This document shows positions 8,074-19,041 of a stretch of 64,000 nucleotides of DNA, piece after piece. The translations under genes and the position numbers were made by a program. A model generated the notes under the pieces. The model worked only from the letters and a program-made list of their open reading frames with translations, searched no databases and had not been told where the DNA came from. How positions within the stretch are numbered: position 1 is the first letter of the stretch; every line of letters begins with the position of its first letter. The stretch comes from Stenotrophomonas bentonitica (GTDB lineage: Bacteria > Pseudomonadota > Gammaproteobacteria > Xanthomonadales > Xanthomonadaceae): NCBI RefSeq assembly GCF_013185915.1, contig NZ_JAAZUH010000002.1, forward strand, positions 62,001-126,000. The letters are read 5' to 3'.

Positions 8074-8700
8074 ATGGACAACCGAACCCAAGCCCTGAAC
8101 ATGGTTCCGATGGTGGTCGAACAGACCAGCCGCGGCGAGCGCGCCTATGACATCTATTCGCGCCTGTTGAAGGAGCGCCTGATCTTCCTCGTGGGCCCGA
8201 TCGACGATCACATGGCCAACGTGGTGGTGGCGCAGCTGCTGTTCCTGGAAGCGGACAACCCGGAAAAGGACATCAGCATCTACATCAACTCGCCGGGTGG
8301 CGTGGTCACCGCCGGCATGGCGATCTACGACACCATGCAGTACATCAAGCCCGACGTGAGCACCATCTGCGTCGGCCAGGCCGCCTCCATGGGCGCGCTG
8401 CTGCTGGCCTCCGGCGCGGCCGGCAAGCGTTATGCGCTGCCGAACTCGCGCGTGATGATCCACCAGCCGCTGGGCGGCTTCCAGGGCCAGGCCACGGACA
8501 TCGACATCCACGCGCGTGAGATCCTCACCCTGCGTGCGCGCCTGAACGAGGTGCTGGCCAAGCACACCGGGCAGTCGCTGGAGACCATCGCGCGCGACAC
8601 CGAGCGCGACAACTTCAAGAGCGCGGCCGACGCGGTAGCTTACGGCCTGGTCGACCAGGTGCTGGAGCGCCGTCCGGAAGAGTCGATCACCCCGGCCTGA
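8074..8700 (+). CDS. clpP: ATP-dependent Clp protease proteolytic subunit
   Basis: 208-residue serine peptidase of family S14. The catalytic triad is visible: Ser105 in GQAASMGA, His130 in [10 protein letters not shown] and Asp179 in ERDNFKSA. The N-terminal propeptide is short. Fourteen subunits form the degradation chamber that works with ClpX encoded 104 bases downstream. ATG at 8074 is the first start after the tig stem-loop. Confidence 0.98.
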   Translation: MDNRTQALNMVPMVVEQTSRGERAYDIYSRLLKERLIFLVGPIDDHMANVVVAQLLFLEADNPEKDISIYINSPGGVVTAGMAIYDTMQYIKPDVSTICVGQAASMGALLLASGAAGKRYALPNSRVMIHQPLGGFQGQATDIDIHAREILTLRARLNEVLAKHTGQSLETIARDTERDNFKSAADAVAYGLVDQVLERRPEESITPA

Positions 8701-8804
8701 TGGCCTGTTTCCGCAGGGTCCGGGTGGACTGGCGTCCTCCCGGCCCTGTGTTATTCTCGAATCGAACCCCCGTTCAGCGGGTGGGGTAACTGGGTAAGCG
8801 AAGC

Positions 8805-10094
<1,290 letters not shown>

Positions 10095-10151
10095 TCGATT
10101 CAAATAATTGAATTGATGGAGTTTTTTCAGAGCATCTTGCATCTGGACGCC

Positions 10152-10183
10152 GATGGCCCCATAACGGGGCCATCGGCTTTTTT
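10152..10183 (+). terminator. Terminator between clpX and lon
   Basis: Perfect GATGGCCCC/GGGGCCATC stem with 5-base loop, then GGC and six T. Confidence 0.88.
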
Positions 10184-10236
10184 GTATCCGGGTGAAGCTG
10201 CCCGGAGGCCATCCCCACCGTTCCTTTGGAGCCCTC

Positions 10237-12702
10237 ATGGCCCGTTCCCCTACTGAGACTCTCGACCTGCCGGTACTGCCGCTGCGTGACGTGGTGGTGT
10301 TCCCGCACATGGTCATTCCGCTGTTCGTCGGCCGCGACAAGTCCATGCACGCGCTGGAGCAGGCGATGGAAGCGGACAAGCGCATCCTGCTGCTCGCGCA
10401 GAAGTCGGCCGAGACCGACGACCCGACCGCGGCCGACCTCTACCAGGTCGGTACCCTGGCCCAGGTCCTGCAGCTGCTGAAGCTGCCCGACGGCACCATC
10501 AAGGTGCTGGTCGAAGGCCTGTCGCGGGTCAACGTCACCCAGGTGACCGAGCGCAACGGCGCGCTGCAGGGCGTGGCCTCGGAAATCGAGTCGGACGAGT
10601 CGCGCGAACCGCGCGAGATCGAGGCGATCGCCCGCTCGCTGATGTCGCTGTTCGAGCAGTACGTCAAGACCAACCGCAAGCTGCCGCCGGAGCTGCTGCA
10701 GACCCTGGCCGGCATCGATGAACCGGCGCGCCTGGCAGACACCATCGCCGCGCACATCAGCGTGCGCCTGGCCGACAAGCAGCGCCTGCTGGAAACCCTG
10801 CAGATCGGCGAACGCCTGGAGATGCTGGTCGGCCTGGTCGACGGCGAGATCGACGTGCAGCAGATGGAAAAGCGCATCCGCGGCCGGGTCAAGTCGCAGA
10901 TGGAGAAGAGCCAGCGCGAGTACTACCTCAACGAGCAGATGAAGGCGATCCAGAAGGAACTGGGCGACCTCGACGACGCGCCCGGCGAGCTGGAAGAGCT
11001 GGCGCGCAAGATCGCCGACGCCGGCATGCCCAAGCCGGTGGAAACCAAGGCCAAGGCCGAACTCAACAAGCTCAAGCAGATGTCGCCGATGTCGGCCGAA
11101 GCCGCGGTGGTGCGTAACTACCTGGACTGGCTGCTGGGCGTGCCGTGGAAGAAGCGCACCAAGGTCCGCAAGGATCTGAAGGTCGCGCAGGACACCCTGG
11201 ACGCCGACCACTTCGGCCTGGACAAGGTCAAGGACCGCATCCTCGAATACCTGGCGGTGCAGTCGCGGGTGAAGCAGATGAAGGGCCCGATCCTGTGCCT
11301 GGTCGGGCCGCCGGGCGTGGGCAAGACCTCGCTGGGCCAGTCCATCGCCAAGGCGACGAATCGCAAGTTCGTGCGCATGAGCCTGGGCGGCGTGCGCGAC
11401 GAAGCCGAGATCCGTGGCCACCGTCGTACCTACGTCGGCTCCATGCCGGGCCGCATCGTGCAGAACCTCAACAAGGTCGGCAGCAAGAATGCGCTGTTCG
11501 TGCTCGACGAGATCGACAAGATGTCGATGGACTTCCGTGGCGACCCGTCCTCGGCGCTGCTGGAAGTGCTCGACCCCGAGCAGAACAACGCGTTCAACGA
11601 CCACTACCTGGAAGTGGACCTGGACCTGTCCGAAGTGATGTTCGTGGCGACCTCCAATTCGCTCAACATTCCCGGCCCGCTGCTGGACCGCATGGAAGTG
11701 ATCCGCATCCCCGGTTACACCGAGGATGAAAAGCTCAACATCGCGATGCGTTACCTGGTGCCCAAGCAGCTCAAGGCCAACGGCCTGAAGCCGGAGGAAC
11801 TGGAGATCGAAGCCGACGCCATCCAGGACGTGGTGCGTTACTACACGCGCGAATCCGGCGTGCGCAACCTCGAACGCGAAGTGGCCAAGATCTGCCGAAA
11901 GGTGGTCAAGGAAATCGCGCTGGGCGGACCGGTCGCACCAGTCAAGCAGGCCAAGGCCGGCAAGAAGGTCGCGGCGAAGAAGAAGGCGCTGGTGGTGGTC
12001 AATGCCAAGAACCTGGAGAAGTACCTGGGCGTGCGCCGCTTCGACTTCGGCCGTGCCGAGGAACAGAACGAGATCGGCCTGGTGACCGGCCTGGCCTGGA
12101 CCGAGGTCGGTGGCGACCTGCTGCAGATTGAATCCACGTTGGTGCCGGGCAAGGGCGCCATGATCCTCACCGGCCAGCTCGGCAATGTGATGAAGGAATC
12201 GGCCTCGGCCGCATTGTCGGTGGTGCGTTCGCGTGCCGAACGGTTGGGTATCGACGCCGACTTCCTGCAGAAGCACGACGTGCACGTGCACGTGCCCGAT
12301 GGTGCTACGCCGAAGGATGGCCCCAGTGCCGGCGCCGCAATGGTGACCTCGCTGGTGTCGATGCTGACCAAGGTGCCGATCCGTGCCGAAGTGGCGATGA
12401 CCGGCGAAATCACCCTGCGTGGTCGCGTCACCGCGATCGGCGGGCTGAAGGAAAAGCTGCTGGCCGCGCTGCGCGGTGGCATCACCACCGTGATCATTCC
12501 CGAGGAGAACCGCAAGGACCTGGCCGACATTCCGGCCAACGTCACCCGCGACCTCAAGATCATTCCGGTGAAGTGGATCGAAGAGGTGCTCGACCTGGCA
12601 CTGGAAACGCCGCTGACGCAGCCCAAGCCGAAGAAGGATGGGCAACGCGTCACAGTGCGGAGCAAGGGCAAGACAGCTTCCACAACGCGCGTCAAGCACT
12701 GA
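10237..12702 (+). CDS. lon: ATP-dependent protease Lon
   Basis: 821 residues: N-terminal LON domain (about 10-205) starting [15 protein letters not shown], a coiled region, AAA+ module with Walker A GPPGVGKT and Walker [11 protein letters not shown], and the S16 peptidase domain with catalytic Ser in [11 protein letters not shown] and the partner Lys in the following GEITLRG-KLLAA region. A Lys/Ala-rich insert ([15 protein letters not shown], about residues 570-585) precedes the peptidase domain and is longer than in Escherichia coli Lon (784 residues). It degrades damaged and regulatory proteins. The start ATG is preceded by TTTGGAG; it has its own transcription unit after the clpX terminator. 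Confidence 0.97.
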   Translation: MARSPTETLDLPVLPLRDVVVFPHMVIPLFVGRDKSMHALEQAMEADKRILLLAQKSAETDDPTAADLYQVGTLAQVLQLLKLPDGTIKVLVEGLSRVNVTQVTERNGALQGVASEIESDESREPREIEAIARSLMSLFEQYVKTNRKLPPELLQTLAGIDEPARLADTIAAHISVRLADKQRLLETLQIGERLEMLVGLVDGEIDVQQMEKRIRGRVKSQMEKSQREYYLNEQMKAIQKELGDLDDAPGELEELARKIADAGMPKPVETKAKAELNKLKQMSPMSAEAAVVRNYLDWLLGVPWKKRTKVRKDLKVAQDTLDADHFGLDKVKDRILEYLAVQSRVKQMKGPILCLVGPPGVGKTSLGQSIAKATNRKFVRMSLGGVRDEAEIRGHRRTYVGSMPGRIVQNLNKVGSKNALFVLDEIDKMSMDFRGDPSSALLEVLDPEQNNAFNDHYLEVDLDLSEVMFVATSNSLNIPGPLLDRMEVIRIPGYTEDEKLNIAMRYLVPKQLKANGLKPEELEIEADAIQDVVRYYTRESGVRNLEREVAKICRKVVKEIALGGPVAPVKQAKAGKKVAAKKKALVVVNAKNLEKYLGVRRFDFGRAEEQNEIGLVTGLAWTEVGGDLLQIESTLVPGKGAMILTGQLGNVMKESASAALSVVRSRAERLGIDADFLQKHDVHVHVPDGATPKDGPSAGAAMVTSLVSMLTKVPIRAEVAMTGEITLRGRVTAIGGLKEKLLAALRGGITTVIIPEENRKDLADIPANVTRDLKIIPVKWIEEVLDLALETPLTQPKPKKDGQRVTVRSKGKTASTTRVKH

Positions 12703-12751
12703 CGCGCGCTGCGGAATTGCCCGAAACCCGCGTCGTTATTGGCTTTTCAGC

Positions 12752-12780
12752 TTGCGCGGGTAGGGGTGCGCTGGTATAAA
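12752..12780 (+). promoter_or_regulatory. Promoter of hupB
   Basis: TTGCGC, 17-base spacer, TATAAA; implies an untranslated leader of about 120 bases before hupB. Confidence 0.55.
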
Positions 12781-12907
12781 AGCACCACTCGCAGGTCAGC
12801 AGAACGTTGATCGGTGCGAATCGAGAACTCACTGGTGTCCGGCCACGTTGCGGGTCGGATGCTCTACTGTCGAACATGCGGAGTCCCCGCCAAAGGAGCT
12901 GTACAGA

Positions 12908-13180
12908 ATGAACAAGACCGAATTGATCGACGCCGTTGCCGAAACCGCCGACCTGACCAAGGCCGATTCGGCTCGCGCCGTCGATGCTGTCATCGCTGCC
13001 GTCACCAAGGCCCTGAAGGGCGGCGACGCAGTGACCCTGGTGGGCTTCGGTACGTTCCAGGTGCGTGACCGCGCCGCTCGTACCGGCCGCAACCCGAAGA
13101 CCGGCGACACCATCAAGATCGCTGCGTCGAAGAATCCGTCGTTCAAGGCTGGCAAAGCCCTGAAGGATGCCGTAAACTAA
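12908..13180 (+). CDS. hupB: DNA-binding protein HU-beta
   Basis: 90-residue HU/IHF-family histone-like protein, standard length. It starts [12 protein letters not shown], has the conserved core [19 protein letters not shown] with the Pro-tipped DNA-binding arm and ends [12 protein letters not shown]. It compacts and bends DNA without sequence specificity. The start ATG is chosen for the exact family N-terminus; AAAGGAG lies about ten bases upstream. It follows lon, as in Escherichia coli, and is closely followed by tRNA-Val, with which it may be cotranscribed. Confidence 0.97.
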   Translation: MNKTELIDAVAETADLTKADSARAVDAVIAAVTKALKGGDAVTLVGFGTFQVRDRAARTGRNPKTGDTIKIAASKNPSFKAGKALKDAVN

Positions 13181-13191
13181 GCGGCTTGCTG

Positions 13192-13266
13192 GGGTGCTTA
13201 GCTCAGCGGTAGAGCGTCTCCTTTACACGGAGAGGGTCGGGGGTTCGAAACCCTCAGCACCCACCA
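13192..13266 (+). tRNA. tRNA-Val(TAC)
   Basis: 75 bases; acceptor GGGTGCT/AGCACCC, anticodon TAC in loop TTTACAC, encoded CCA; 11 bases after the hupB stop. Confidence 0.96.
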
Positions 13267-13293
13267 GGCACCGCCAGTAGAAGTTTGAAATGT

Positions 13294-13370
13294 GGAGCGG
13301 TAGTTCAGCTGGTTAGAATGCTGGCCTGTCACGCCGGAGGTCGCGGGTTCGAGTCCCGTCCGCTCCGCCA
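13294..13370 (+). tRNA. tRNA-Asp(GTC), copy 1
   Basis: 77 bases; acceptor GGAGCGG/CCGCTCC, anticodon GTC in loop CTGTCAC, encoded CCA. First of three identical copies. Confidence 0.96.
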
Positions 13371-13379
13371 GTTTCAACG

Positions 13380-13409
13380 AGGCCCCTGAGCGATCGGGGG
13401 CCTTGTTTT
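13380..13409 (+). terminator. Terminator after tRNA-Asp copy 1
   Basis: AGGCCCC/GGGGCCT stem with a loop of about ten bases, then TTGTTTT. Confidence 0.7.
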
Positions 13410-13456
13410 CTGCGACGATCCAGATCGTGGTGGAAGGCAGCAGAAGGTTTTAGTGC

Positions 13457-13533
13457 GGAGCGGTAGTTCAGCTGGTTAGAATGCTGGCCTGTCACGCCGG
13501 AGGTCGCGGGTTCGAGTCCCGTCCGCTCCGCCA
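13457..13533 (+). tRNA. tRNA-Asp(GTC), copy 2
   Basis: Identical to copy 1; the spacer sequences before and after differ. Confidence 0.96.
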
Positions 13534-13621
13534 GTTACAAAAAATCCTCGAAAAGCTGCATATCGGGGTGGGTTTTCTGAATATCTTCGGATATAATGAG
13601 CGCCTGCAAAGTTTCAAGCGC

Positions 13622-13698
13622 GGAGCGGTAGTTCAGCTGGTTAGAATGCTGGCCTGTCACGCCGGAGGTCGCGGGTTCGAGTCCCGTCCGCTCCGCCA
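13622..13698 (+). tRNA. tRNA-Asp(GTC), copy 3
   Basis: Identical to copies 1 and 2. A TATAAT box at 13592-13597 with a poor -35 suggests a promoter of its own. Confidence 0.96.
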
Positions 13699-13707
13699 AT
13701 TCTTGAA

Positions 13708-13738
13708 GGCCCCTGGTGAAAACCAGGGGCTTTTCTTT
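13708..13738 (+). terminator. Terminator after tRNA-Asp copy 3
   Basis: GCCCCTGGT-GAAA-ACCAGGGGC stem followed by TTTTCTTTT. Confidence 0.88.
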
Positions 13739-13819
13739 TGCCTGTCGCCCGTCCCTGTTGGGGAGCGGCGCGAAGCGGGGTACACTGCCGGATTCGCCAA
13801 TCGGGCCTTGATTTCTCCC

Positions 13820-15793
13820 ATGCTGCAGAAACTTCGCGACAAGACCTCGGGCTGGATCGTTACCGTGATCCTGGGCCTGCTGATGATCCCGTTCCTGTTC
13901 GTGATCGACTCCAGCTATCTGGGCGGTGTCGGTGCGCAGAACGTGGCCAAGGTGGCAGCACCGCCGACCTGGTGGCGTTCGGCGCCGTCGTGGTGGCCGG
14001 TCTCGTTCCTGTGGCAGCACCATGAGATCAGCGCACAGGACTTCCGTACCCGCTTCGAACAGGCGCGCCAGCAGGCCCGCCAGCAGCAGGGCGAGAACTT
14101 CGACCCGCGCGAGTTCGAAAGCACCGAAAGCAAGCTGGCCGTGCTCGACCAGATGATCGACGAACAGGTCGTGCGCCTGGCCGGCGAACAGTCCGGCATC
14201 GTCATCGGCGACGCCCTGGTGCGCGAGACCATCGCCTCCATCCCGGCCTTCGTCGGCGCCGACGGCAAGTTCAACCAGGACCAGTACCGCCTGGCGCTGA
14301 GCACCGGCAATCCGCCGCGTACGCCGGCCCAGTTCGAAGCGCTGGTGCGCGAGAACATCCAGCAGTCGGTCATTCCGACCGCGCTGCAGAACTCCGGCTT
14401 CGTCACCAGTGCCGAAGCGACGCGCATGATGAACCTGCTGGGCGAAACCCGCGACGTGGAAATCGCCGCGCTGCCGGAACTGCCTGCAGACACCGCAGAA
14501 GTCACCGACGCGCAGATCAAGCAGTGGTACGACAGCCACGGCAAGGATTTCCGCCAGCCGGAAACCGTGTCGCTGGAGTACGTGGACATCAACGCTGCGA
14601 GCCTGCCGGCTGCCGCGCCGGCCGATGAGGCGGCGCTGCGCAAGCGCTATGCCGACGAGAAGGCACGCTTTGCCACGCCCGAAGCGCGCCAGGCGTCGCA
14701 CATCCTGATCGCCGCCGACGGCAGCGATCCGGCCAAGCTCAAGGCCGCCGAAGAGAAGGCCACCGCGCTGGCCGCACAGGCCAAGGCACCGGGTGCCGAT
14801 TTCGCTGCGTTGGCCAAGGCCAATTCGGACGACACCGGTTCCAAGGGCACCGGTGGCGACCTCGGCTGGGTCGAGCGTGGCGCGATGGTCAAGCCGTTCG
14901 AAGACGCGCTGTTTGCGATGAAGGCGGGCGAGGTGAGTGCACCGGTCAAGACCGAGTTCGGTTACCACGTGCTGCAGCTGCGCGAGATCAAGGGTGGCCA
15001 GGAGCGTCCGTTCGAAGAAGTGCGCGACCAGCTGGCCGCCGAGCAGCTCAAGGCCGACACCGAAGGCGCGTTCTCCGAACTCAGCGGCCGCCTGGTCGAC
15101 GAGGTCTACAAGAACCCGACCTCGCTCAAGAGCGCGGCCGACACGGTGAAGCTGCCGGTGCAGACCATTGGTCCGTTCAGCCGTGCCACCGCCAGCGGCA
15201 TTGCCGCCAACCCGGCGGTGCTGCGTGCCGCGTTCTCCGACGTGCTGGTGCAGGACGGGACCGTCAGCGATCCGATCCCGCTCGCGCCGGACCACAGCGT
15301 GCTGATCCGCGTCACCGACCACAGCCCGGAACAGGCACTGCCGCTGGACAAGGCGCGCGACCAGGTGATCGCCGCGATCCGCGCCGACCGTACCCGCCAG
15401 GCCTCGGAGAAGGCCGCTGACGCGCTGCTGGCCAAGCTCAAGGCCGGTCAGACCCTGCAGGCGCTGGCTGCTGAAGAGAAGCTGCAGCTCAGCCCGCTGC
15501 CGGGCCTGCCGCGCACCCAGCCGGTGCCGACCCCGGAGATCAACAAGGCCGTGTTCGCCGCCCCGGTGCCGGCTGAAGGCAAGCCGAGCTACGGCAAGGT
15601 CGCCGTGCAGGACCGTTACGTCGTGTTCGCGGTCAACAAGGTGAGTCCGCCGAACCTGGCCGAAGTGCCGGCCGAGCAGCAGAAGCAGTTCCGCGACCAG
15701 CTCGACCAGGTCGACGGCATGGCCGCCGCCAAGGACTTCGTGCAGGCCCTGCGCAAGTCCTACAAAGTGCAGGTAGAAGAAGCGAACCTCTAA
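13820..15793 (+). CDS. ppiD: Inner-membrane-anchored periplasmic PPIase/chaperone PpiD
   Basis: 657 residues. A short cytoplasmic N-terminus (MLQKLRDKTSG) and one membrane span (about 12-31, WIVTVILGLLMIPFLFVI) are followed by a SurA/PpiD-like chaperone region. A parvulin-type rotamase domain (about 290-390) contains ASHILIAADG, GGDLGWVERGAMVKPFE and TEFGYHVLQL, and a C-terminal chaperone lobe ends the protein. It assists proteins leaving the Sec translocon. ATG at 13820 is chosen at the membrane-anchor start; the frame stays open upstream through two tRNA-Asp genes, which is an artefact. Its position after lon-hupB matches other gammaproteobacteria. Confidence 0.93.
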   Translation: MLQKLRDKTSGWIVTVILGLLMIPFLFVIDSSYLGGVGAQNVAKVAAPPTWWRSAPSWWPVSFLWQHHEISAQDFRTRFEQARQQARQQQGENFDPREFESTESKLAVLDQMIDEQVVRLAGEQSGIVIGDALVRETIASIPAFVGADGKFNQDQYRLALSTGNPPRTPAQFEALVRENIQQSVIPTALQNSGFVTSAEATRMMNLLGETRDVEIAALPELPADTAEVTDAQIKQWYDSHGKDFRQPETVSLEYVDINAASLPAAAPADEAALRKRYADEKARFATPEARQASHILIAADGSDPAKLKAAEEKATALAAQAKAPGADFAALAKANSDDTGSKGTGGDLGWVERGAMVKPFEDALFAMKAGEVSAPVKTEFGYHVLQLREIKGGQERPFEEVRDQLAAEQLKADTEGAFSELSGRLVDEVYKNPTSLKSAADTVKLPVQTIGPFSRATASGIAANPAVLRAAFSDVLVQDGTVSDPIPLAPDHSVLIRVTDHSPEQALPLDKARDQVIAAIRADRTRQASEKAADALLAKLKAGQTLQALAAEEKLQLSPLPGLPRTQPVPTPEINKAVFAAPVPAEGKPSYGKVAVQDRYVVFAVNKVSPPNLAEVPAEQQKQFRDQLDQVDGMAAAKDFVQALRKSYKVQVEEANL

Positions 15794-15816
15794 CGGTGCG
15801 CTGATTCTGGAAACAA

Positions 15817-15843
15817 AGAAGGCCCGGCAATGCCGGGCCTTCT
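15817..15843 (+). terminator. Terminator of ppiD
   Basis: AGAAGGCCCGGC / GCCGGGCCTTCT stem with tiny loop. It may act on both strands, toward mltD at 15950. Confidence 0.75.
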
Positions 15844-15949
15844 GCGTTCTGCGTTCCGCGATCTACCTTCCGAGGTAGGGTCGCATCCCAATCGACCGCA
15901 CGTGCATCGCCAACATCCGATAGGGCATGACCCCAACCGAAGCTGAGCT

Positions 15950-17152
15950 CTAGTCTTCCACCCGCAGTACAGCGCCTGGCTTCAACACACTGCTGCCGCT
16001 GAGGTTGTTCAACGACAGCAGCGCCTTCAACGGCATTCCGTAACGCTTGGCAATCGTCCACGCAGACTCGCCATTGCGGACCGTGTGGCGGCGCGCACGC
16101 GGACGGTCGGCACTGGCCACGGTGCGGCTGGCAGCCACGGCGTCCGTACCCGGGCTGACCGTGTCGGCCACCGGCGCTTCCACCTGCGCCACCATCACCG
16201 AGGTATCGGCCGGCGCATGCGTCGCCGGGGCCAGAACCGTCACCTGGCCACTGGGACGCCCCTTGCCGCTGGCCAGGGCCGGGTTGAGCCGGGCAATGCG
16301 GGCCGGATCCAGGGCGCGCTGTGCCGCCCATTGCTGCACGCTGGTGCCGGCCGGCAAGGTATGGCCCTTCAGCACCGGCACGGTGCGGTCCAGCGAGGCC
16401 ATCACGCCGGGCGAGGTTTCAGCGTCTTCCAGCACGCAGGCCAGCGCGTGCAGCTTCTCGACATAGGCGTAGGTGATCGGCGACAGCCCCGGCAGCGCCT
16501 GCGGGCGCGCGTTCTGCGCGTTCATGCCGGCCTTGCGCAGCGACTGCAGCACGCGGTACTCGCCGGCGTTGTAGGCCATGGTGGCCAGGCGCCAGTCGCC
16601 GCCGAACATGCCGTGCAGGGTCTTGAGGTAGCGCACCGCGGCCTGGGTGGAATCGGCGGCCGAGAGGCGACCGTCATAGCCGCTGGTCATCTGCACGCGG
16701 TGGTTCTTCGCGGTGCTGGCGATGAACTGCCACAGCCCCGCCGGGCCGCTGCCATTGCGGGCATTGGGCCGGTAGCCGCTTTCCACGAACGGGATCAGTG
16801 CGAATTCGGTGGGCAGGTCGGCCTTGCGCAGTTCTTCGACCACGTAGCCGAACAACACCAGTGCATCGTCATCCTGGTTGGCCAGGCGCGACGGCGCGTG
16901 TGCGAACTGCTTCTGCCAGCGCGGGCTGGTGGCCTCGGCGTCGCAGGTCGGTTCGGCCAGGCCCTCGCGGAAACTGGCGAAGATATCCTGGCCGTTGCGG
17001 ACGGAGGCCGGGGGCAGGGCAGCCGGATCCAGCGGCAGCTGCGAAAGCCCGGCCACGTTCTGCGACATTCCTGCACTCAACGACTGGGCGCCCGCGGTGC
17101 CGGCCAGGGCGATTGCCAGGCCGGCCGCGAGCGGCAACCATCGCCGACTCAT
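15950..17152 (-). CDS. mltD: Membrane-bound lytic murein transglycosylase D family protein with LysM
   Basis: 400 residues. Signal peptide ([17 protein letters not shown]) then a family 1 (SLT-fold) transglycosylase domain with catalytic Glu124 in [11 protein letters not shown], followed by [14 protein letters not shown] and [11 protein letters not shown]-terminal LysM (about 354-398, [18 protein letters not shown]) binds peptidoglycan; a degenerate second LysM-like stretch lies around 265-310. It cleaves the MurNAc-GlcNAc bond to 1,6-anhydro products. The ATG overlaps the gloB stop by four bases, so it is the second gene of a gloB-mltD unit, as in many gammaproteobacteria. Confidence 0.9.
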   Translation of the reverse strand: MSRRWLPLAAGLAIALAGTAGAQSLSAGMSQNVAGLSQLPLDPAALPPASVRNGQDIFASFREGLAEPTCDAEATSPRWQKQFAHAPSRLANQDDDALVLFGYVVEELRKADLPTEFALIPFVESGYRPNARNGSGPAGLWQFIASTAKNHRVQMTSGYDGRLSAADSTQAAVRYLKTLHGMFGGDWRLATMAYNAGEYRVLQSLRKAGMNAQNARPQALPGLSPITYAYVEKLHALACVLEDAETSPGVMASLDRTVPVLKGHTLPAGTSVQQWAAQRALDPARIARLNPALASGKGRPSGQVTVLAPATHAPADTSVMVAQVEAPVADTVSPGTDAVAASRTVASADRPRARRHTVRNGESAWTIAKRYGMPLKALLSLNNLSGSSVLKPGAVLRVED

Positions 17153-17916
17153 GTTCGGAATCCGTCTTTCCAGCCCCGCAGACCCGCCAGGACATCGACT
17201 TCATCGGTAACGGGGCGGCCGAGGTGCTGGCTTACCGCAGCACGGACAGCATCGGTGTTGGTACGCAGGAACGGATTGCATTCCAGCTCGCTGGCCAGTG
17301 CAACGGGCAGCGTAGGGCGTTCATCGCGGCGCATGGCCAGGGCCTCCTCTTGGCGTCGCGCGAGCGCGGCGTTGGCGGGGTCGACATGCCGCGCGAAGAC
17401 GGCATTTGTCACGGTGTACTCGTGTCCGCAGCACATCAACAGGTGCGGCGGCAGGGACGCCAGCTTCTTCAGCGATGCCAGAAGCTGGGGCGGCGTACCT
17501 TCGAACATGCGTCCACACCCCAGGCTGAACAGCGAATCGCCACTGAAAAGATGTTCAGCAGTGTGAAACGCGACATGCGAACGGGTGTGTCCGGGCACGG
17601 ATACTACGTCGATCTCCAGCCCCAGTGCCTGAACGCGTTCACCCCCGGCGACCCGCCGGGTGGCCATCGGAATGCGCGGATCGTCCGGGGCCAGCACCGC
17701 AAGCCCGGGATACCGGGCCTGCAGCTCGGCCACCCCGGCGATGTGGTCGTCGTGGTGGTGGGTCAACAGAACGGTGTGCGGACGCCAGTTCTGCTGCGCT
17801 GCCGCAGCCAGTATCGGAGAGGCTTGGCCGGGGTCGACCACGATCGCGCGGCCGTCGTCGGCGACCAGCGCCCAGATGTAGTTGTCCGCGAATGCGGGTA
17901 GGGCAGTCAGTCGCAT
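17149..17916 (-). CDS. gloB: Hydroxyacylglutathione hydrolase (glyoxalase II)
   Basis: 255-residue metallo-beta-lactamase fold. Binuclear metal motif THHHDDH gives His53, His55, Asp57 and His58; further ligands are His in PGHTRSH, Asp in FSGDSLF and His in CCGHEYT. The C-terminal glutathione-binding domain includes NPFLRTN. It hydrolyses S-lactoylglutathione to lactate. The start MRLTALPAF is chosen because family members begin there; the longer frame would run into the divergent methyltransferase gene. The ATG is only 11 bases from the oppositely oriented start at 17928. Confidence 0.95.
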   Translation of the reverse strand: MRLTALPAFADNYIWALVADDGRAIVVDPGQASPILAAAAQQNWRPHTVLLTHHHDDHIAGVAELQARYPGLAVLAPDDPRIPMATRRVAGGERVQALGLEIDVVSVPGHTRSHVAFHTAEHLFSGDSLFSLGCGRMFEGTPPQLLASLKKLASLPPHLLMCCGHEYTVTNAVFARHVDPANAALARRQEEALAMRRDERPTLPVALASELECNPFLRTNTDAVRAAVSQHLGRPVTDEVDVLAGLRGWKDGFRT

Positions 17917-17927
17917 AGAATTGGACC

Positions 17928-18572
17928 ATGCCCGCCGTGCCGAGCCTCCGTCAAGCTTCCGTCGCATCCTGGTTTGATACTGAACCGGCGCAGGTGCTGC
18001 GCGATCTGGAGCGGCAGGCGCTGGAGCCGGTGCTGGCCTCGCACCCGGTGACCCCGTGGCTGTGGATCGCGCCGACCCCGTCGTGGCAGGAGTCCGTAAC
18101 CCTGCCGGGCCAGGGAATACGCCTGTACCGCACCGCGCGGGGCTACACCGGCGATGTCACCTGTGCGCTGCCCTTGCCGTTTCCCAGCGAAAGCGTCAAC
18201 GCGATCGTGCTGCAGCACGTGACCGCGCGCGACGCAGAGCAGCTGATCGCCGAATGCGAGCGGGTGCTGATGCCGGGTGGCCGCCTGTGGCTGTCCACGC
18301 TCAACCCGTTCAGTCCGTTCCGCCGCCAGTGGCGCCACCACGGACTGGTGGTGCGCACCCCGCAACGGCTGCGGCACACCTTGGAGCAGGCCGGGCTGGC
18401 CTGCGACGCGCTGGACTGGCTGGGCCCGATGTGGCGCGACCAGGCACCGGGGCGGCGCAGCGTTGCCGCGCTGCGCGCGGCCTGCCTGTTCTCCGCCGAA
18501 AAACGCACCCTGGCCCTGCCGGGACCCAAGCCACTGCCGGTACGCCGCTGGCACGGTACCGTGGCGACCTGA
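17928..18572 (+). CDS. Class I SAM-methyltransferase-like protein (degenerate motif I)
   Basis: 214 residues of methyltransferase-like build: [18 protein letters not shown] resembles motifs [28 protein letters not shown] motifs IV-V and a C-terminal helix-strand set. The Gly-rich SAM-binding loop GxGxG expected near residue 50 is missing; that stretch reads [13 protein letters not shown]. In other proteobacteria a similar protein lies divergent from gloB and next to rnhA. Function unknown; it could be inactive or bind SAM atypically. Start ATG at 17928. Confidence 0.72.
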   Translation: MPAVPSLRQASVASWFDTEPAQVLRDLERQALEPVLASHPVTPWLWIAPTPSWQESVTLPGQGIRLYRTARGYTGDVTCALPLPFPSESVNAIVLQHVTARDAEQLIAECERVLMPGGRLWLSTLNPFSPFRRQWRHHGLVVRTPQRLRHTLEQAGLACDALDWLGPMWRDQAPGRRSVAALRAACLFSAEKRTLALPGPKPLPVRRWHGTVAT

Positions 18573-18584
18573 TCTGGAGTTGTA

Positions 18585-19037
18585 TTGAAAACCATTGAAA
18601 TCCACACCGACGGTTCCTGCCTGGGCAACCCCGGCCCGGGCGGCTGGGCCGCGTTGATGCGCTACAAGGGCCACGAGCGCGAGCTCAGCGGCGGCGAAGC
18701 GCATACCACCAACAACCGGATGGAACTGATGGCGGCCATTTCCGGCCTGGAAGCGCTGACCGAGCCGTGCGAGATCGTGCTGTTCACCGATTCCCAGTAT
18801 GTGCGCCAGGGCCTGACCCAGTGGCTGCCGGGCTGGATCCGCAAGAACTGGAAGACCGCCGGCGGCGACCCGGTCAAGAACCGCGACCTGTGGGAGCGGC
18901 TGCACGCGGCCACGCAGAAGCACAGCATCGACTGGCGCTGGGTGAAGGGGCATTCCGGCGACCCGGACAACGAGCGGGTGGACACGCTGGCGCGTGACGC
19001 CGCGATCCGTATCCGCGCCGGCGGCCCGGTACACTGA
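18585..19037 (+). CDS. rnhA: Ribonuclease HI
   Basis: 150 residues with the full DEDD active site: Asp9 (HTDGSC), Glu47 (NNRMEL), Asp69 (FTDSQYV) and Asp133 (NERVDTLA), plus the basic handle GWIRKNWKT. It cleaves RNA in RNA-DNA hybrids. The start codon is TTG at 18585, with CTGGAG eight bases upstream; no ATG or GTG precedes the conserved KTIEIHTDG, so the rare start is well supported. Four bases separate its stop from the dnaQ start. Confidence 0.96.
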   Translation: MKTIEIHTDGSCLGNPGPGGWAALMRYKGHERELSGGEAHTTNNRMELMAAISGLEALTEPCEIVLFTDSQYVRQGLTQWLPGWIRKNWKTAGGDPVKNRDLWERLHAATQKHSIDWRWVKGHSGDPDNERVDTLARDAAIRIRAGGPVH

Positions 19038-19041
19038 GCGC

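Noticed and set aside
13294..13698. CRISPR-like array of identical units
   Set aside because: The repeated units are complete tRNA-Asp genes of 77 bases with spacers of differing length.
13758..13768. Possible inverted copy of the tRNA-Asp end after copy 3 (TTGGGGAGCGG)
   Set aside because: The match is short, has a gap and lies about 17 bases out of symmetry; it may be chance.
13481..13819. In-frame extension of ppiD through two tRNA-Asp genes, with a repeated MLACHAGGRGFESRPLRQ peptide
   Set aside because: The peptide repeat is the translation of tRNA sequence; the true start at 13820 directly precedes the membrane anchor.
15844..15949. Short inverted repeat CTACCT/AGGTAG between ppiD and mltD as a further SMAG element
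   Set aside because: The stem is only six bases and the GTAG-headed core is not present.
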